A DNA stretch of 64,000 bases from Palaeococcus ferrophilus DSM 13482 (GCF_000966265.1 NZ_LANF01000010.1:64001-128000), one strand, 5' to 3'. Counted from the first letter of the stretch, positions 8,379-17,978 are shown. Program-made: numbers and translations. The notes: generated by a model not told the origin, from the sequence alone.

Positions 8379-9485
8379 TCACGGGGCTTTGAGGGCCTCG
8401 AGCTCCCTAACCTTCTCGAAGTCGTTCCGCTTTATCAGCTCGGCCGCGTAGGCGTAGAGGCCGAGTTTCAGGAGGTTCTCCGGAGTGGGGTCTTTCCTTG
8501 AGAGCTCTTTAACGGCGGAGGAGAGCTTCTGGAGGGCCTTCTCCTTGGCATTCTCGGAGTAGTCGGCGAACTCGAGGGCTTGAAGGATGGAGAGGACTTC
8601 GAGGAGGGCGTCGGAGGGGAGATTTGGCGTGGATTTCTCGGCGATGTGCTTCTCTGGTTTGGGAACAAGCTCCTCTGGTCTAATCCCTCTCTTCTTTAGG
8701 AATTCGTACCAGCGGTCACCGTAAACCTCCTCTGGCTTTGAGAACCCCGGGAACAATTTATTTAGTTCGAGTATGATGTCCCCCACTTTTTCAAGAAAGT
8801 CCCCTCCAAGAGTTTTTTCAGCGTATTCTATTGCTTTAAAACCCTCCGTTCGGTGCACTTTTGCAGATTCCGCTACCATGTGGTACCTGTTCTCATCTAT
8901 GCCTCTGAACATAACATGGAATCTTTTGCCATATTCCACTGCGAGCTCGAAAGCTCTTTTCAGCTTTTGGCGCTCCTCAGATGTTAACTTCCTGCCTATG
9001 ATCCTTTCTATGCTTTCCGTGGCTCGGTTTGCAAACTCTTCTTTGTGGTTCCTATAAAAGTCCTCGTATTTTGGGTAGTAGACTAGAATGTGCTGGTGGT
9101 GATTTTCCAGCTTTGGGTCGTCTGGATCAAATGCTTTTACGAATTCTCTGTCGTTTTCCTTTCCGAAACTCTGTAGTATGTGTAGTGTCGTTTCGACGGG
9201 AGCATGTGTTCCGGTCACTCTCTTTATAATCTCTTTGCCAATTGCAACCAACGCATCGTACCCCGCTGCGTCGTGGTGCCCTTCTACAACGTTTGCGTAA
9301 CGAATCTTTCCGACAAAGTGTATGTGTGTGGTGCCTACTCCTAATGCCTTTCCCAGGACGTTGTCAGCGAGTGGTGTCAGCCCAAGATGTTTCTCGTACA
9401 AGTATTCCTGCTCTATCTTTTTTTCTCTACCAAAAAGCCCCTTTTCGATGATGTATCCCTTTCTTTTACGGTGTGCAAGCAGCAT
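8379..9485 (-). CDS. Hypothetical helical protein, paralogue of the split gene at 10.5-11.6 kb
   Basis: 368 residues, start ATG at 9485 after GGGGGTGGAGAA. Family not recognised. The N-terminal part contains a His-rich stretch (THIHF, then VEGHHDAAGYDAL, about residues 53-78), which could bind metal. The remainder is mostly helical, and a proline-rich hinge near residue 300 leads to a C-terminal helical domain (LLEVLSILQAL...LGLYAYAAELIKRNDFEKV). The same order of blocks (HH...AIG, EEFA...EE, C-terminal LAGLYA helices) appears in the interrupted gene at 10544-11578, so the two are probably distant paralogues. It lies in the accessory island and is convergent with the RNA ligase partner gene. 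Confidence 0.75.
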   Translation of the reverse strand: MLLAHRKRKGYIIEKGLFGREKKIEQEYLYEKHLGLTPLADNVLGKALGVGTTHIHFVGKIRYANVVEGHHDAAGYDALVAIGKEIIKRVTGTHAPVETTLHILQSFGKENDREFVKAFDPDDPKLENHHQHILVYYPKYEDFYRNHKEEFANRATESIERIIGRKLTSEERQKLKRAFELAVEYGKRFHVMFRGIDENRYHMVAESAKVHRTEGFKAIEYAEKTLGGDFLEKVGDIILELNKLFPGFSKPEEVYGDRWYEFLKKRGIRPEELVPKPEKHIAEKSTPNLPSDALLEVLSILQALEFADYSENAKEKALQKLSSAVKELSRKDPTPENLLKLGLYAYAAELIKRNDFEKVRELEALKAP

Positions 9486-9612
9486 TTCTCCACCCCCTTA
9501 AACTTTGGCCTCACAAAGAAATAAGCCTTTCGAAGTCTCGGCACCCTTACCAGGGAAATCCCGCACAGGGCAACCTTTTCCCGGTTCTCCCTCCATTACC
9601 CCTGCCGCGGAG

Positions 9613-10432
<820 letters not shown>

Positions 10433-10499
10433 TTAGGGTTTTTGGTCTCTCAAGTCCCTCCGAACCAGGACAACTCCCAATCATGAGCTCAAAGGGAAC

Positions 10500-10526
10500 C
10501 CTTTTTAACTTACAGGGGTGCAAGTT
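10500..10526 (-). promoter_or_regulatory. mntA-hepT promoter with inverted repeat
   Basis: On the minus strand a TATA-like GTTAAAAAGGG (plus 10500-10510) is overlapped by an inverted repeat AACTT-N10-AAGTT (10507-10526) that can be extended imperfectly by two more pairs. The arrangement would let a dimeric repressor, possibly the antitoxin complex, block TBP binding. About 100 nt separate it from the mntA start, leaving a long leader. Inference from position and symmetry only. Confidence 0.4.
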
Positions 10527-10543
10527 AATGCTGTTCTCACTTT

Positions 10544-11578
10544 TCATAACTGGATGTCAAACCCCCTAAGGAACTCTTCAGCGCCATCAAGGTCGCCCTC
10601 GCGGAGGTAGCCGATGACGACGGCGTATAGTCCAGCGAGGGTTAAGTTGTCCCTGTGGGTCATTACTTCGCCCCAAAGCTTCTCCTCAAGGTTCCTCAGG
10701 GCTTTCTCGTCGGCACCGGCAAGCTTGAGCCCGCTGATGATCCCGAGGAGCCTTGAGGCCTCCTTGGAGAGGTCTGGGGAAGTTTCTATAGGGGCTTTTG
10801 AGGGGCGGGGCTTTTGGGCCTTCTTCCCGCTGATCTCCGCCAAGAGCTGACGGAACTCCTCCAGCTCCGGCTCGATGTCGATGCCCGCTTGCTTGAGGAT
10901 GTGGAGTGGGTTTTCAACACCTTTATTTAGCGCATCGGATGCTTTTTCAAGGTGTTCGGGGTCGTGGTTTTCCGGCCACAGCTTCTCGGCGATTCGTATG
11001 ATCGTTGGAAGCCCTTGTAGTATCACCTTTTTTGTCTTCTCCTCATCTGTTATTATTCCATTCTCTTTTAGTTCTCTTGCGACAAGCATAGCGAACTCTT
11101 CCGGGTTTTTCTTAATGTCTGCAATATCTCTCTCAGTTTCTCCTCCGAAGTAGTACCTGTTAATGGCGTCTCCTATTGCGTGGCCGATCTCGGGCAGCGC
11201 CTTCCCACCATGGTGCGTTATCAAGAGTGAGAGAAAACCGTGGACGATGTTCAGACCTCTTGGCGGTTTTTTCTCGAACTGTAGGAGTAACCCTGCTTTG
11301 CTTTGGTATTTTTTCCCCTAATGGCGGATATATATATTATCCTCTGAATACTGTGGTTCTGCCTCGAGGATCTTCATGATTCGCCCCTCGTTCTTATCCG
11401 GGTCCGCCTCCTTAAGGAGTTTTATGAAACCCTTGTTGACCCTTGCGTGCATGTGAGTTATTGCTACTTGCACAGATTCTGGCAGATTCGGCTTTTTCTT
11501 CTCAGCGGTCTTTTTTTCTTTCTTCTTCCCACCAAATATGAACATCCCAGTCAGCGGCAAGAGCGACAAGACCACCAC
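10544..11578 (-). pseudogene. Hypothetical gene interrupted by one in-frame TAG
   Basis: Reading from the ATG at 11578, a frame of 86 codons meets TAG at 11318-11320. The same frame then continues without a stop for 31 more codons into the 226-codon frame ending at 10544. The second part has only a TTG start at 11224 and no ribosome-binding site before it, so the whole looks like one ~344-residue gene split by a nonsense codon. The start of the downstream half (TAG side) reads PRGLNIVHGFLSLLITHHGG, then IGHAIGDAIN. These blocks parallel the His-rich region of the intact gene at 8379-9485, as do the C-terminal helices. Alternatives are two genes, readthrough, or a sequencing error. Confidence 0.6.
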
Positions 11579-11581
11579 CCT

Positions 11582-12895
11582 CTAAAGTTGGGCTTTGGAA
11601 GAGATAAGCCTTTCCCCGCCGAGGAGCCACTTTGCGAGGGACACTAACTCAATCTTTCCCCTCATGCCGTAGAGAGAGACCTCCTCGGTTCCCTCTTCCT
11701 CAAGCGTTATTATTTTCAGGTTATCGCACTTGAGCCTTTTCGATGCATGTAGAAGGGCCAAAAACTCCCTCTTCCTTGTTTTTTCATCGTCGAGCCTGAG
11801 GCTGACCTGAATCAGCTCCCTAGCTCCCTTCTCCGAGACGACGAAATCCACCTCCCTCCCCTGCTCGTCCTTCCAGTGGGTAACCTCGGCATTCGGCGAA
11901 TGCCTCCGCAGCAGCTCAAGGAAAACGACGTTCTCCATGTCCCTCGCCGGATCTTTTTCTCCAAAAACTGCCAGTCCAGTGTCTATGAGGTAGAGCTTTC
12001 TCGGAGCAACTATCCTGCCCTTAGGGGAGCGTTCATACCTTTTGACGAGGAAGATGGCGAAGGCCTCCTCAAGGTGGGCGAGGTAGTTGGCTATCGTTCT
12101 CTTCGTTACCTTCAGCCTGCCTTTAAAGAGCCTGTAGAGGGAATCAATGGAGACGTACTTTGAATAGCTCCGGAGGGAGAAGTAGAGGAGCTCATTCAGG
12201 AGGTAGACGTTTTTAACCCTGTGCCTCTCAAGGACGTCTTTTTTGATGAGGACGTCGAGGTAGTCCCTCAGTATAAGCTCTTTCACATCTTCAGGCGCCA
12301 AAGCTATCTCAGGATACGCTCCAAAACGGAGGTACTCATCGAGAAGCCCCATTATTTTTGGGTGATCCCTGTAGAAGTCCCTGCCCTCATAGCTGAGGCC
12401 CTTGAAGTGGAGGAACTCCCTGAAAGAGAGGGGGAAGAGGGTGTAGGTTAAGGACCGGCCCCTCAAATGGGTCGCCACCTCGCGGGAGAGGAGCTTTGAG
12501 GATGAACCCGTTACGTAGACGGTGTAACCTTCATCAAGCAGATAGCGGACGATTCTCTCCCAGTCGGGAACGGCCTGAACCTCGTCGAGCATGATAACCG
12601 GGCGTTTTATCTCGGGATAAAGCTCGTGGTAAGCATCGAGAACGTCTATGAAGTCCCTCGGCGTCATCGGGTGGAAGACCGGGTGCTCAAAGTCAACGTA
12701 GAGGTACTTTTCAGGGCTCTCACTTTCAATGAGGGAGAAGAGGTAGTAGGTTTTTCCCGCCCTTCTTGGGCCGATTATGACCGTTGCTTTTCCGGGCAGT
12801 GTTTTGACCTTCAGCTCCCTCGGGATTATCCTCCCAAACTCCCTCTCATGGAAGCTGAGGATGTACCTCTTGACGAGCGTTTTGTCGAGCATATG
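11582..12895 (-). CDS. AAA ATPase with DUF4143-type C-terminal domain
   Basis: ATPase of the archaeal/bacterial AAA_14-DUF4143 class, whose functions are mostly unknown and often tied to mobile regions. From the ATG at 12895 (437 residues) the order is: a short N-terminal segment, Walker A GPRRAGKTYY, Walker B VIMLDEVQ, sensor-like YVTGSSSKLL, then a winged-helix region and a nuclease-like C-terminus with HWKDEQGREVDFVV. The open frame continues upstream to 13177 (531 residues), but codons 80-95 of that extension lie in an AT-rich, TATA-like intergenic stretch. Other members of the family begin at about this Met, so I prefer 12895. The gene ends 3 bp before the split gene starts. Confidence 0.8.
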   Translation of the reverse strand, partial: HMLDKTLVKRYILSFHEREFGRIIPRELKVKTLPGKATVIIGPRRAGKTYYLFSLIESESPEKYLYVDFEHPVFHPMTPRDFIDVLDAYHELYPEIKRPVIMLDEVQAVPDWERIVRYLLDEGYTVYVTGSSSKLLSREVATHLRGRSLTYTLFPLSFREFLHFKGLSYEGRDFYRDHPKIMGLLDEYLRFGAYPEIALAPEDVKELILRDYLDVLIKKDVLERHRVKNVYLLNELLYFSLRSYSKYVSIDSLYRLFKGRLKVTKRTIANYLAHLEEAFAIFLVKRYERSPKGRIVAPRKLYLIDTGLAVFGEKDPARDMENVVFLELLRRHSPNAEVTHWKDEQGREVDFVVSEKGARELIQVSLRLDDEKTRKREFLALLHASKRLKCDNLKIITLEEEGTEEVSLYGMRGKIELVSLAKWLLGGERLISSKAQL

Positions 12896-13395
12896 TGAAA
12901 TTAAGGGTTCCAATATTTTAAGTTTTTGGTACCCTAACTTATTCCCACCCCTCAGGCCTTTCAGCTCTCCCCTGTTCCTCTCGGCACTTAGGAGTGCTGC
13001 CTTTCTTCTCTCCAGTGCGGGGACGTTCGCGAGGACTCTGGCGAGGCCGTCGTGTAGCTCATCGTAGTCCCCATCCTTCAGCGCCTCAAAGACGTAAGCC
13101 TCTGCGAGGAGGTAGCGGGAAGCCCTCACGTACGCGTACTCGAAGAGAAAGTCCTCAGCGCTCCCGTACCTTTCCATGAACCTTTTGGCCCTGAAGGGGA
13201 GGAGTAGGGTATCAACTAAATTCTCGGCCTTCTTCTACACTCAGATATGACTTCAGGTAGTTCTTCAGCTCTTTAGCCCGCTCCTCAGCTTCCTTCTCGG
13301 ATAGGCTACCCTCCGTGAGCAGAACGGCGAAGTCCTCAACCCTCTTCCTCGGGGAGTCCCTCCTCCGGAGGCTGAACGCATCGATTAGAGGTCAC
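12896..13395 (-). pseudogene. Decayed helical-protein gene, frameshifted and running into the ATPase
   Basis: Upstream of the ATPase start the minus strand carries two overlapping protein-like frames. One runs from about 13395 to a TGA at 13212-13214 and has no start codon; its product is a basic and acidic helix. The other begins near 13224 in the next frame and continues through the Met at 13177. A single shift near 13220 would join them into one helical polypeptide. The second frame then reads straight through an AT-rich stretch (12896-12950) into the ATPase. This looks like the remains of an older gene whose stop has been lost, not a designed fusion. Family unknown. Confidence 0.4.
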
Positions 13396-13449
13396 TGCTA
13401 TTTACTACTGCTCAATTCCATAAAACCCTTTTGAAGAGGTCTCCCTCAA

Positions 13450-14814
13450 CTACTCAAAATCCCCCAAGTCCCAGACAAGCCAGCCCTCTTCTCTAAGTTT
13501 TTCCTTCTCCTCGACGTTTTTAGCTACTAATCCGTAATGCTTCTCCCAATCCTCCAGCCCTACGAGCTCGGCCTTCCTCTCCAAGTCCTTCAAGATTCCC
13601 CTCGCCTCCCTCTCGCTCAAATCCTTCCACTTGACCTCGACGAAGAGCGCCTTCCTCTCACGCTCGTTGAGAGCAACGAGGCCAATCTCCTCGCCCTTAT
13701 GCCACCAGCGGCCGATTTTCGCGAACCTGAAGGGAAGCTTCCCTTCCCTGTTCAGCTCAAAAAGAAACTGCTTGGCTATCCCCTCAAAGGCAAAGCCGAG
13801 GTAGCGGTTGAAGCCCTCCTCGAAGTTTTTGAGGGGGGCATCGAGGAGGCCAGTCTCTATCTCGTCCTTGAACGGGTAAACAAAGGAGTAGTAGAACGCG
13901 AAGTAGTTGTCCCCTATAGAGTACCTCGCGTTTCTTCTCCGGCCCTTCTCCTTGCCCTTTAAGGTCACCGGCACTTCTTTCCTCACGATGCCGAGCTCGA
14001 TGAGAACGCCCAAATAGCGGGGGAGTTTAGAACCGTCTATCCCCGTTGCGTTCCTTAACTCACCAAAAGACCTGTGGCCGTAACTCAGGGCCTCAAGGAT
14101 TGTGTTGTAAGTGCTTAAGTCCCTGAGCTCGTAGCGGAGCAGAAGCTCTGCCTCCCCGTAAAGGAAGCCCCTCCCAAAGAACTCCCTCCGAATGTTCTCT
14201 TCCGGTGTGAGCGAAGGGCTAAAATGGAGGAGATACTCTGGGATGCCGTCAAGAACGGCGTACGTCTTAACGAGCTCTTCAACGGAGTAGCCGGGAAGAA
14301 ACTCGCGAACATGGAAGAAGGACAGAGGTTTAACCTTCAGGGCCAGGCTCCTTCTCCCGTAGATGGGGCTTCCGTACTGGGTGAGTTCTTCCATCATTGA
14401 AACGCTCGACCCGCACAGGACTACTGGGTTTTCCCCCCTAAAGTCGAGGTACTCCTGGAGGAGGCCAAGGATTCTCGGGTAGTTTCTCGCAAGAACCTGG
14501 AACTCATCGAAGATTAAAACCACACCCGATGGAAGAACCTCAAAGAACTCGTCAAAGGAAGAGAGAGGCTGCCTTACAAACCTCTCGTTCCCAGTGATAT
14601 TGAACAGTTTAAGGCTCAGGCTCTTCAGGGTCTCGCTCACTTCCTCCTCCTTGCAGAGATGGTAGATGTGCTGGATGTCCTTCACGGCCTCCACAATGAG
14701 ACGGGTCTTTCCAACTCTCCTTCGTCCATAGATGATTATCAGGGCGTTCCTTTTGAAAGCCTCTCGAAGCCTGGAGAGCTCCTCCTTTCTATTGACGAAC
14801 TTTTGCATAATCAT
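13450..14814 (-). CDS. Archaeal AAA ATPase with DUF234 nuclease-like domain
   Basis: 454-residue member of the archaeal ATPase family common in Thermococcales and Sulfolobales. Visible are the N-terminal FVNRKEEL box, Walker A YGRRRVGKTRL (about 29-39), Walker B VVLIFDEF, sensor LCGSSVSMME, a winged helix near residues 245-300 and a C-terminal PD-(D/E)xK-like domain (GRWWHKGEEIGLVAL then VEVKWK). The paralogue at 55566-56933 has Asp where this protein has Gly (GEEIDLVAL), so the predicted nuclease may be inactive here. A 12-bp palindrome abuts the start. Physiological role not known; it may be a mobile or selfish element. Confidence 0.85.
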   Translation of the reverse strand: MIMQKFVNRKEELSRLREAFKRNALIIIYGRRRVGKTRLIVEAVKDIQHIYHLCKEEEVSETLKSLSLKLFNITGNERFVRQPLSSFDEFFEVLPSGVVLIFDEFQVLARNYPRILGLLQEYLDFRGENPVVLCGSSVSMMEELTQYGSPIYGRRSLALKVKPLSFFHVREFLPGYSVEELVKTYAVLDGIPEYLLHFSPSLTPEENIRREFFGRGFLYGEAELLLRYELRDLSTYNTILEALSYGHRSFGELRNATGIDGSKLPRYLGVLIELGIVRKEVPVTLKGKEKGRRRNARYSIGDNYFAFYYSFVYPFKDEIETGLLDAPLKNFEEGFNRYLGFAFEGIAKQFLFELNREGKLPFRFAKIGRWWHKGEEIGLVALNERERKALFVEVKWKDLSEREARGILKDLERKAELVGLEDWEKHYGLVAKNVEEKEKLREEGWLVWDLGDFE

Positions 14815-14844
14815 GAGTATATACTCGCGATTATTTTATTTAAA
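14815..14844 (-). promoter_or_regulatory. Promoter and 12-bp palindrome before the DUF234 ATPase
   Basis: On the minus strand a TATA-like TTTAAATAAAAT (plus about 14831-14842) is followed by the perfect palindrome GAGTATATACTC (14815-14826), which touches the start codon. The transcript would be leaderless or nearly so. A palindrome at this point could serve autoregulation by the product's winged helix; that is inference. Confidence 0.4.
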
Positions 14845-14920
14845 GGTTTTGCATCACCGGCCAGTTTGGGGTTATAAAAGCGTGAGGAAAACATAAGAGC
14901 GAGAGAGCAGTCCAAACTCC

Positions 14921-16060
14921 TCAATCCACGAAGGCCTTGCCGTTCCAGAGTTCGAACATCTCGTGGGTTGCATCGGGGTAAACCCTCTTGAACGTTATCC
15001 TCCACATCCCATCGAGCGGTTCTATGTCATCTATGTGGATTTTGAGGCCGAGCCTCTCGAAGTGGGTCACCATTCTGTGGGCCGTCTCTATCCTCTTCAC
15101 CCTCACGGTAAAGGTTTCCTCAACCTCCTCGCCCTCGGAAACGGCCCATATGCTCTCCACGAAGGGCTGGAGGAGGGCTTTTCCAAGAGCTTTAGCGTAC
15201 TCCTCGAAGTCATCCCCTTTGATCCGGTTCTCCGCGAGATAGAAGGCCAGCCTCTTTATCCTCCCCATAAAATAGCCGTGGGGGAGGTCAAAGAAGATGT
15301 GGGAACCTATCTTGATGTCGTTTACGTTGGCGTAGGGGGTTACGTACTTGAGGATTCTCTTCATGTCGGGGCTCTTCATCACGATGCCCTCTCTCCTCTC
15401 CTCGCTTAGTCTCTCGATCAGCTCCTTCAGCTCGGTGATTTTGGAAGAGTCGTAGAGACCGAAGCGCTCCACCTGCGGAATCCCGTACTCTTCAGCAAGT
15501 TTATAGCGCTCCCCCACCGGAAGGCTCCTGCCGGTAAGCTTCTCCTGGATGTCGAAGAGGAAGAACTGGATGTCCTCTTTAACGTAGGGCGGCCCCTCGA
15601 CTATGTAGGGGCTCTCGGGCCCGGCCATCTCGCCGGCGAGGACAAGGTTGGGATAATCCTTGAAGAAGTCGGGGTTTATGAAGTCCTCAATCCTCTCGGT
15701 GGTGAAAGGGCAGACAAAGCCTCCCCTCGTGAAAGCCAGAAGTCGGCCCCTTATGAGGGCAACGCGGACGTTGTAGCCGTCCACCTTCTCCTCGACGTAG
15801 AAGGGCTTTCTTCTAAACAGCCTTTTCACCCCGTTCTCAAGGTGGACTGTTCGCTTTATGTGGGGGAAGCCGAGAATTACCTCCCGCCGGTCAAAGACGA
15901 CCGTCCCCCTCCTCAGCTTTCCCGCGGAGTCCCTGAAGCGGAGGAAGCGCAAACCCTCGAACTCATCCTCCACGAGGGCCCCCTTGGCCTCGAGGGCCTC
16001 CAGCCTCTCCTCCCTCACGCCGAGGTCGAGAAGAATACTCCTGAATCCCGGGCTTACCAT
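14921..16060 (-). CDS. ATP-dependent RNA ligase, Rnl3 family (archaeal)
   Basis: 379-residue archaeal homodimeric RNA ligase of the type characterised from Pyrococcus (Pab1020) and Methanothermobacter; it circularises or joins RNA through a lysine-AMP intermediate. The nucleotidyltransferase motif I is EEKVDGYNVR (Lys about residue 94), followed by motif III-like FFLFDIQEK, motif IV EGIVMKSPD and motif V LKYVTPYAN; the helical C-terminal dimerisation domain fills residues 240-379. I prefer the ATG at 16060 behind GGGTGCGAGGG to a GTG nine bases upstream. Its usual partner, the PIN protein, is at 7774-8361. Confidence 0.92.
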   Translation of the reverse strand: MVSPGFRSILLDLGVREERLEALEAKGALVEDEFEGLRFLRFRDSAGKLRRGTVVFDRREVILGFPHIKRTVHLENGVKRLFRRKPFYVEEKVDGYNVRVALIRGRLLAFTRGGFVCPFTTERIEDFINPDFFKDYPNLVLAGEMAGPESPYIVEGPPYVKEDIQFFLFDIQEKLTGRSLPVGERYKLAEEYGIPQVERFGLYDSSKITELKELIERLSEERREGIVMKSPDMKRILKYVTPYANVNDIKIGSHIFFDLPHGYFMGRIKRLAFYLAENRIKGDDFEEYAKALGKALLQPFVESIWAVSEGEEVEETFTVRVKRIETAHRMVTHFERLGLKIHIDDIEPLDGMWRITFKRVYPDATHEMFELWNGKAFVD

Positions 16061-16128
16061 CCCTCGCACCCGTGGTATATTCGCTCCCAGAGGTTATAAC
16101 GATTTAGGAGGGTCCTCTCAAAGTCCCG

Positions 16129-16875
16129 TTAACCCTTCCCATCAGGGAGCGTGATGTAGTAGTAAGGCTGGGCCGGCATCGAGTAGGTTTTTCCATTCAC
16201 TTTGTAAACTATGAGCGGCCTGATGACGTACAGGTCGTTTAGTTCGCCCGTGTTCGTGAGCCTCACCGTCAGGTTGGCCTCTCCTCCCGGGTGCACATCC
16301 CGTGGGTCGAAGCCCTCAACCCCGAGCCCCGGAACGTCAAAGGTCACGTTGACTATCTCCACCCGCTCATCGAAGGGGTTTGAGAGGGTGTATACCAGCC
16401 TCGGCATCGAGGGGGTCGAGCCCCTGGAGGCCTCAACGTAGGTGGGGACTCCGAGGGTTTGCTCTCCCGAGGGCTCCATGACATCAAACTCGACCCTGCC
16501 GAGGGGGGCCTTCTTTAGAGACTCCCCGCGCCTGACTTCAAGGTAGGCTTTATCCATAACGCAGCGGCCCGGTTCTTTGAGCCTCAGCGCAATGCTCATC
16601 ACAAAACCATTGGGGGGATATCTGCCAACGGATACCCCCTCAGACTCGAGGCACGGCGGGAGGTTCCTCACTCCAACGGTGCCGTTAAAATTGGCATTGT
16701 TTGTGTTTAACAGGTAGACGTGGAGGGGGACCGTCTCGTTCACGTAGCCCGCGACGTAGCCCACGTAGCTGGAGACGAAGGACTCATCGGTGGGGACTTT
16801 CAAAGGTGGGTTAGACTTTTCGAGGGCATAGATGTAGATGGAGGCAATCAAAAAAAGCTCCGAGTATGATAACAC
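16129..16875 (-). CDS. Predicted membrane-anchored surface protein, 248 residues
   Basis: Starts at a GTG after GGGAGCAG. Residues 5-18 form a short hydrophobic segment, then the protein continues as extracellular-looking beta-rich sequence with several Asn-x-Thr/Ser sites and three Cys. The C-terminal half resembles a CARDB/DUF11-like beta-sandwich (YTLSNPFDERVEIVNVTF, then LTVRLTNTGELNDLYV, ending LIVYKVNGKTY). The protein at 63029-63898 shows the same order (LNPLNTTVYVMNITY, PKIVYRIADK) and is probably a distant paralogue. Function unknown. A promoter with TATA GATATATAC lies 40-50 bp upstream, and an older promoter-like repeat lies at about 16951. Confidence 0.7.
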   Translation of the reverse strand: MLSYSELFLIASIYIYALEKSNPPLKVPTDESFVSSYVGYVAGYVNETVPLHVYLLNTNNANFNGTVGVRNLPPCLESEGVSVGRYPPNGFVMSIALRLKEPGRCVMDKAYLEVRRGESLKKAPLGRVEFDVMEPSGEQTLGVPTYVEASRGSTPSMPRLVYTLSNPFDERVEIVNVTFDVPGLGVEGFDPRDVHPGGEANLTVRLTNTGELNDLYVIRPLIVYKVNGKTYSMPAQPYYYITLPDGKG

Positions 16876-16950
16876 CTGCTCCCTTCCTCTTCACGGGAAC
16901 TTCTTCCTTTCGTATATATCGGGGTTTTCATAAACCAAATGGACACTACA

Positions 16951-17004
16951 TCATATAAACTTTTCCTTTTGCCATGTGTAAAATCTCTTCTTTTTTTTCG
17001 AGTA
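16951..17004 (-). repeat. Promoter-like repeat, copy 1
   Basis: On the minus strand this stretch reads GTACTC, a purine-rich tract, then AAAGTTTATATGATGT. The segment 17979-18032 has the same order: GTACTC, AGAGATTT, GCAAGAGGAAACGTTTATATGGTGT. Both precede secreted-protein genes in the same direction. The shared BRE/TATA core and upstream GTACTC suggest duplicated promoters, and possibly co-regulation. Confidence 0.4.
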
Positions 17005-17072
17005 CAAAAAGGAGAACCGGACAATAAGCGCACTGATGAATACATCCAAATAAAAGGTTAAAGATAAACTCG

Positions 17073-17960
17073 CTAGGAACTATCACTGTTCGGTGTGAAC
17101 GTTAGCGTCCCGTTGCAGTAGGTGGCGCTCCCATCGTACAACCCAAAGGTTGCACAGCCATTTTTGTCTATCCTGCCCCCTCCGGGTATGATGTAACAGA
17201 GACACGTTGGGTCCTTCATGCGGAAGAGCCTCTGGAAGATTACCTCCTTTCCGTCCAGAATCATAACATATCCAAAGTAAGGCGAGCCGTCGAGCTGGGG
17301 TCTTTCAAATCCCATCAGCACATAACTGCCGTTGGAGACGAGGAACGCGTTTCTAACCGGAACGACGCCACTCCCGAGGTCGAACTTTTTGACGGTTCCA
17401 TTTTCCCCCAGGATGTAGAAGTAATCATCAGATACGTATCTCCTTACGTCCCGGACGTTCTGAGGGGAGGTTTGATACACGAGGGCGTAGAGATACTCGC
17501 TTGTATTGGCTATCAAAACCTTGGGAACGGCTGTCCCGTTGTACCTGTAGTATTTTCCTTTGTCATATGCCCACAGGTAACCGGGGAACTCCATTTTCCA
17601 GAGGGCACCTCTTTCATAATTGCAGGCCTCCAAAAGGACAACCGGAACGCTGGCTGTTACGTTTTCAACGGTTACGTTGGTCTTGCCGTAGATGTCAACG
17701 CTGAAGTTCACGAGGGGAACGTTCCTCACCTCGCTCACGTTTTGGAGGGCCACTACACCCCAACTGAGGGCGAAAGTCCTGTTTTCGGAATCCATTCTAA
17801 AGGGACACAGCTCAAAACCGTTGTTTTGATGTGAAGGAGCAGTGGCATTTTCATTTCCATCCGGCTGATAGCTCTGATGGGCATGGGCAAGAACTATTCC
17901 CACTACGAGAATAAAGACAAAGGTAAAGAGGAGACGCGAATGTCTCACCGCAACCACCAT
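17073..17960 (-). CDS. Predicted exported protein, paralogue of 53681-54643
   Basis: About 295 residues with an N-terminal hydrophobic segment (LLFTFVFILVVGIVLAHA) that acts as a signal peptide or anchor. The mature part has four or more Asn-glycosylation-type sites and a Cys-rich C-terminal block: CLC, GGGRIDKNGCATFGLYDGS, TYCNGTL. The 323-residue protein at 53.7-54.6 kb keeps this block (CLC, RIYPDGCVLFGLLEGT, FYCKG), so they form a family. It may fold as a beta-propeller or beta-sandwich with disulfides. TATA TTTATATG at 17980-17988 places the transcription start near 17960, so I take the ATG there over the one at 17972. Function unknown. Confidence 0.72.
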   Translation of the reverse strand: MVVAVRHSRLLFTFVFILVVGIVLAHAHQSYQPDGNENATAPSHQNNGFELCPFRMDSENRTFALSWGVVALQNVSEVRNVPLVNFSVDIYGKTNVTVENVTASVPVVLLEACNYERGALWKMEFPGYLWAYDKGKYYRYNGTAVPKVLIANTSEYLYALVYQTSPQNVRDVRRYVSDDYFYILGENGTVKKFDLGSGVVPVRNAFLVSNGSYVLMGFERPQLDGSPYFGYVMILDGKEVIFQRLFRMKDPTCLCYIIPGGGRIDKNGCATFGLYDGSATYCNGTLTFTPNSDSS

Positions 17961-17978
17961 AGCATTATACACGTCACA

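Noticed and set aside
11318-11320. TAG decoded as pyrrolysine
   Set aside because: Thermococcales are not known to carry the pyrrolysine machinery and the gene is not a methylamine methyltransferase; a nonsense mutation is simpler.
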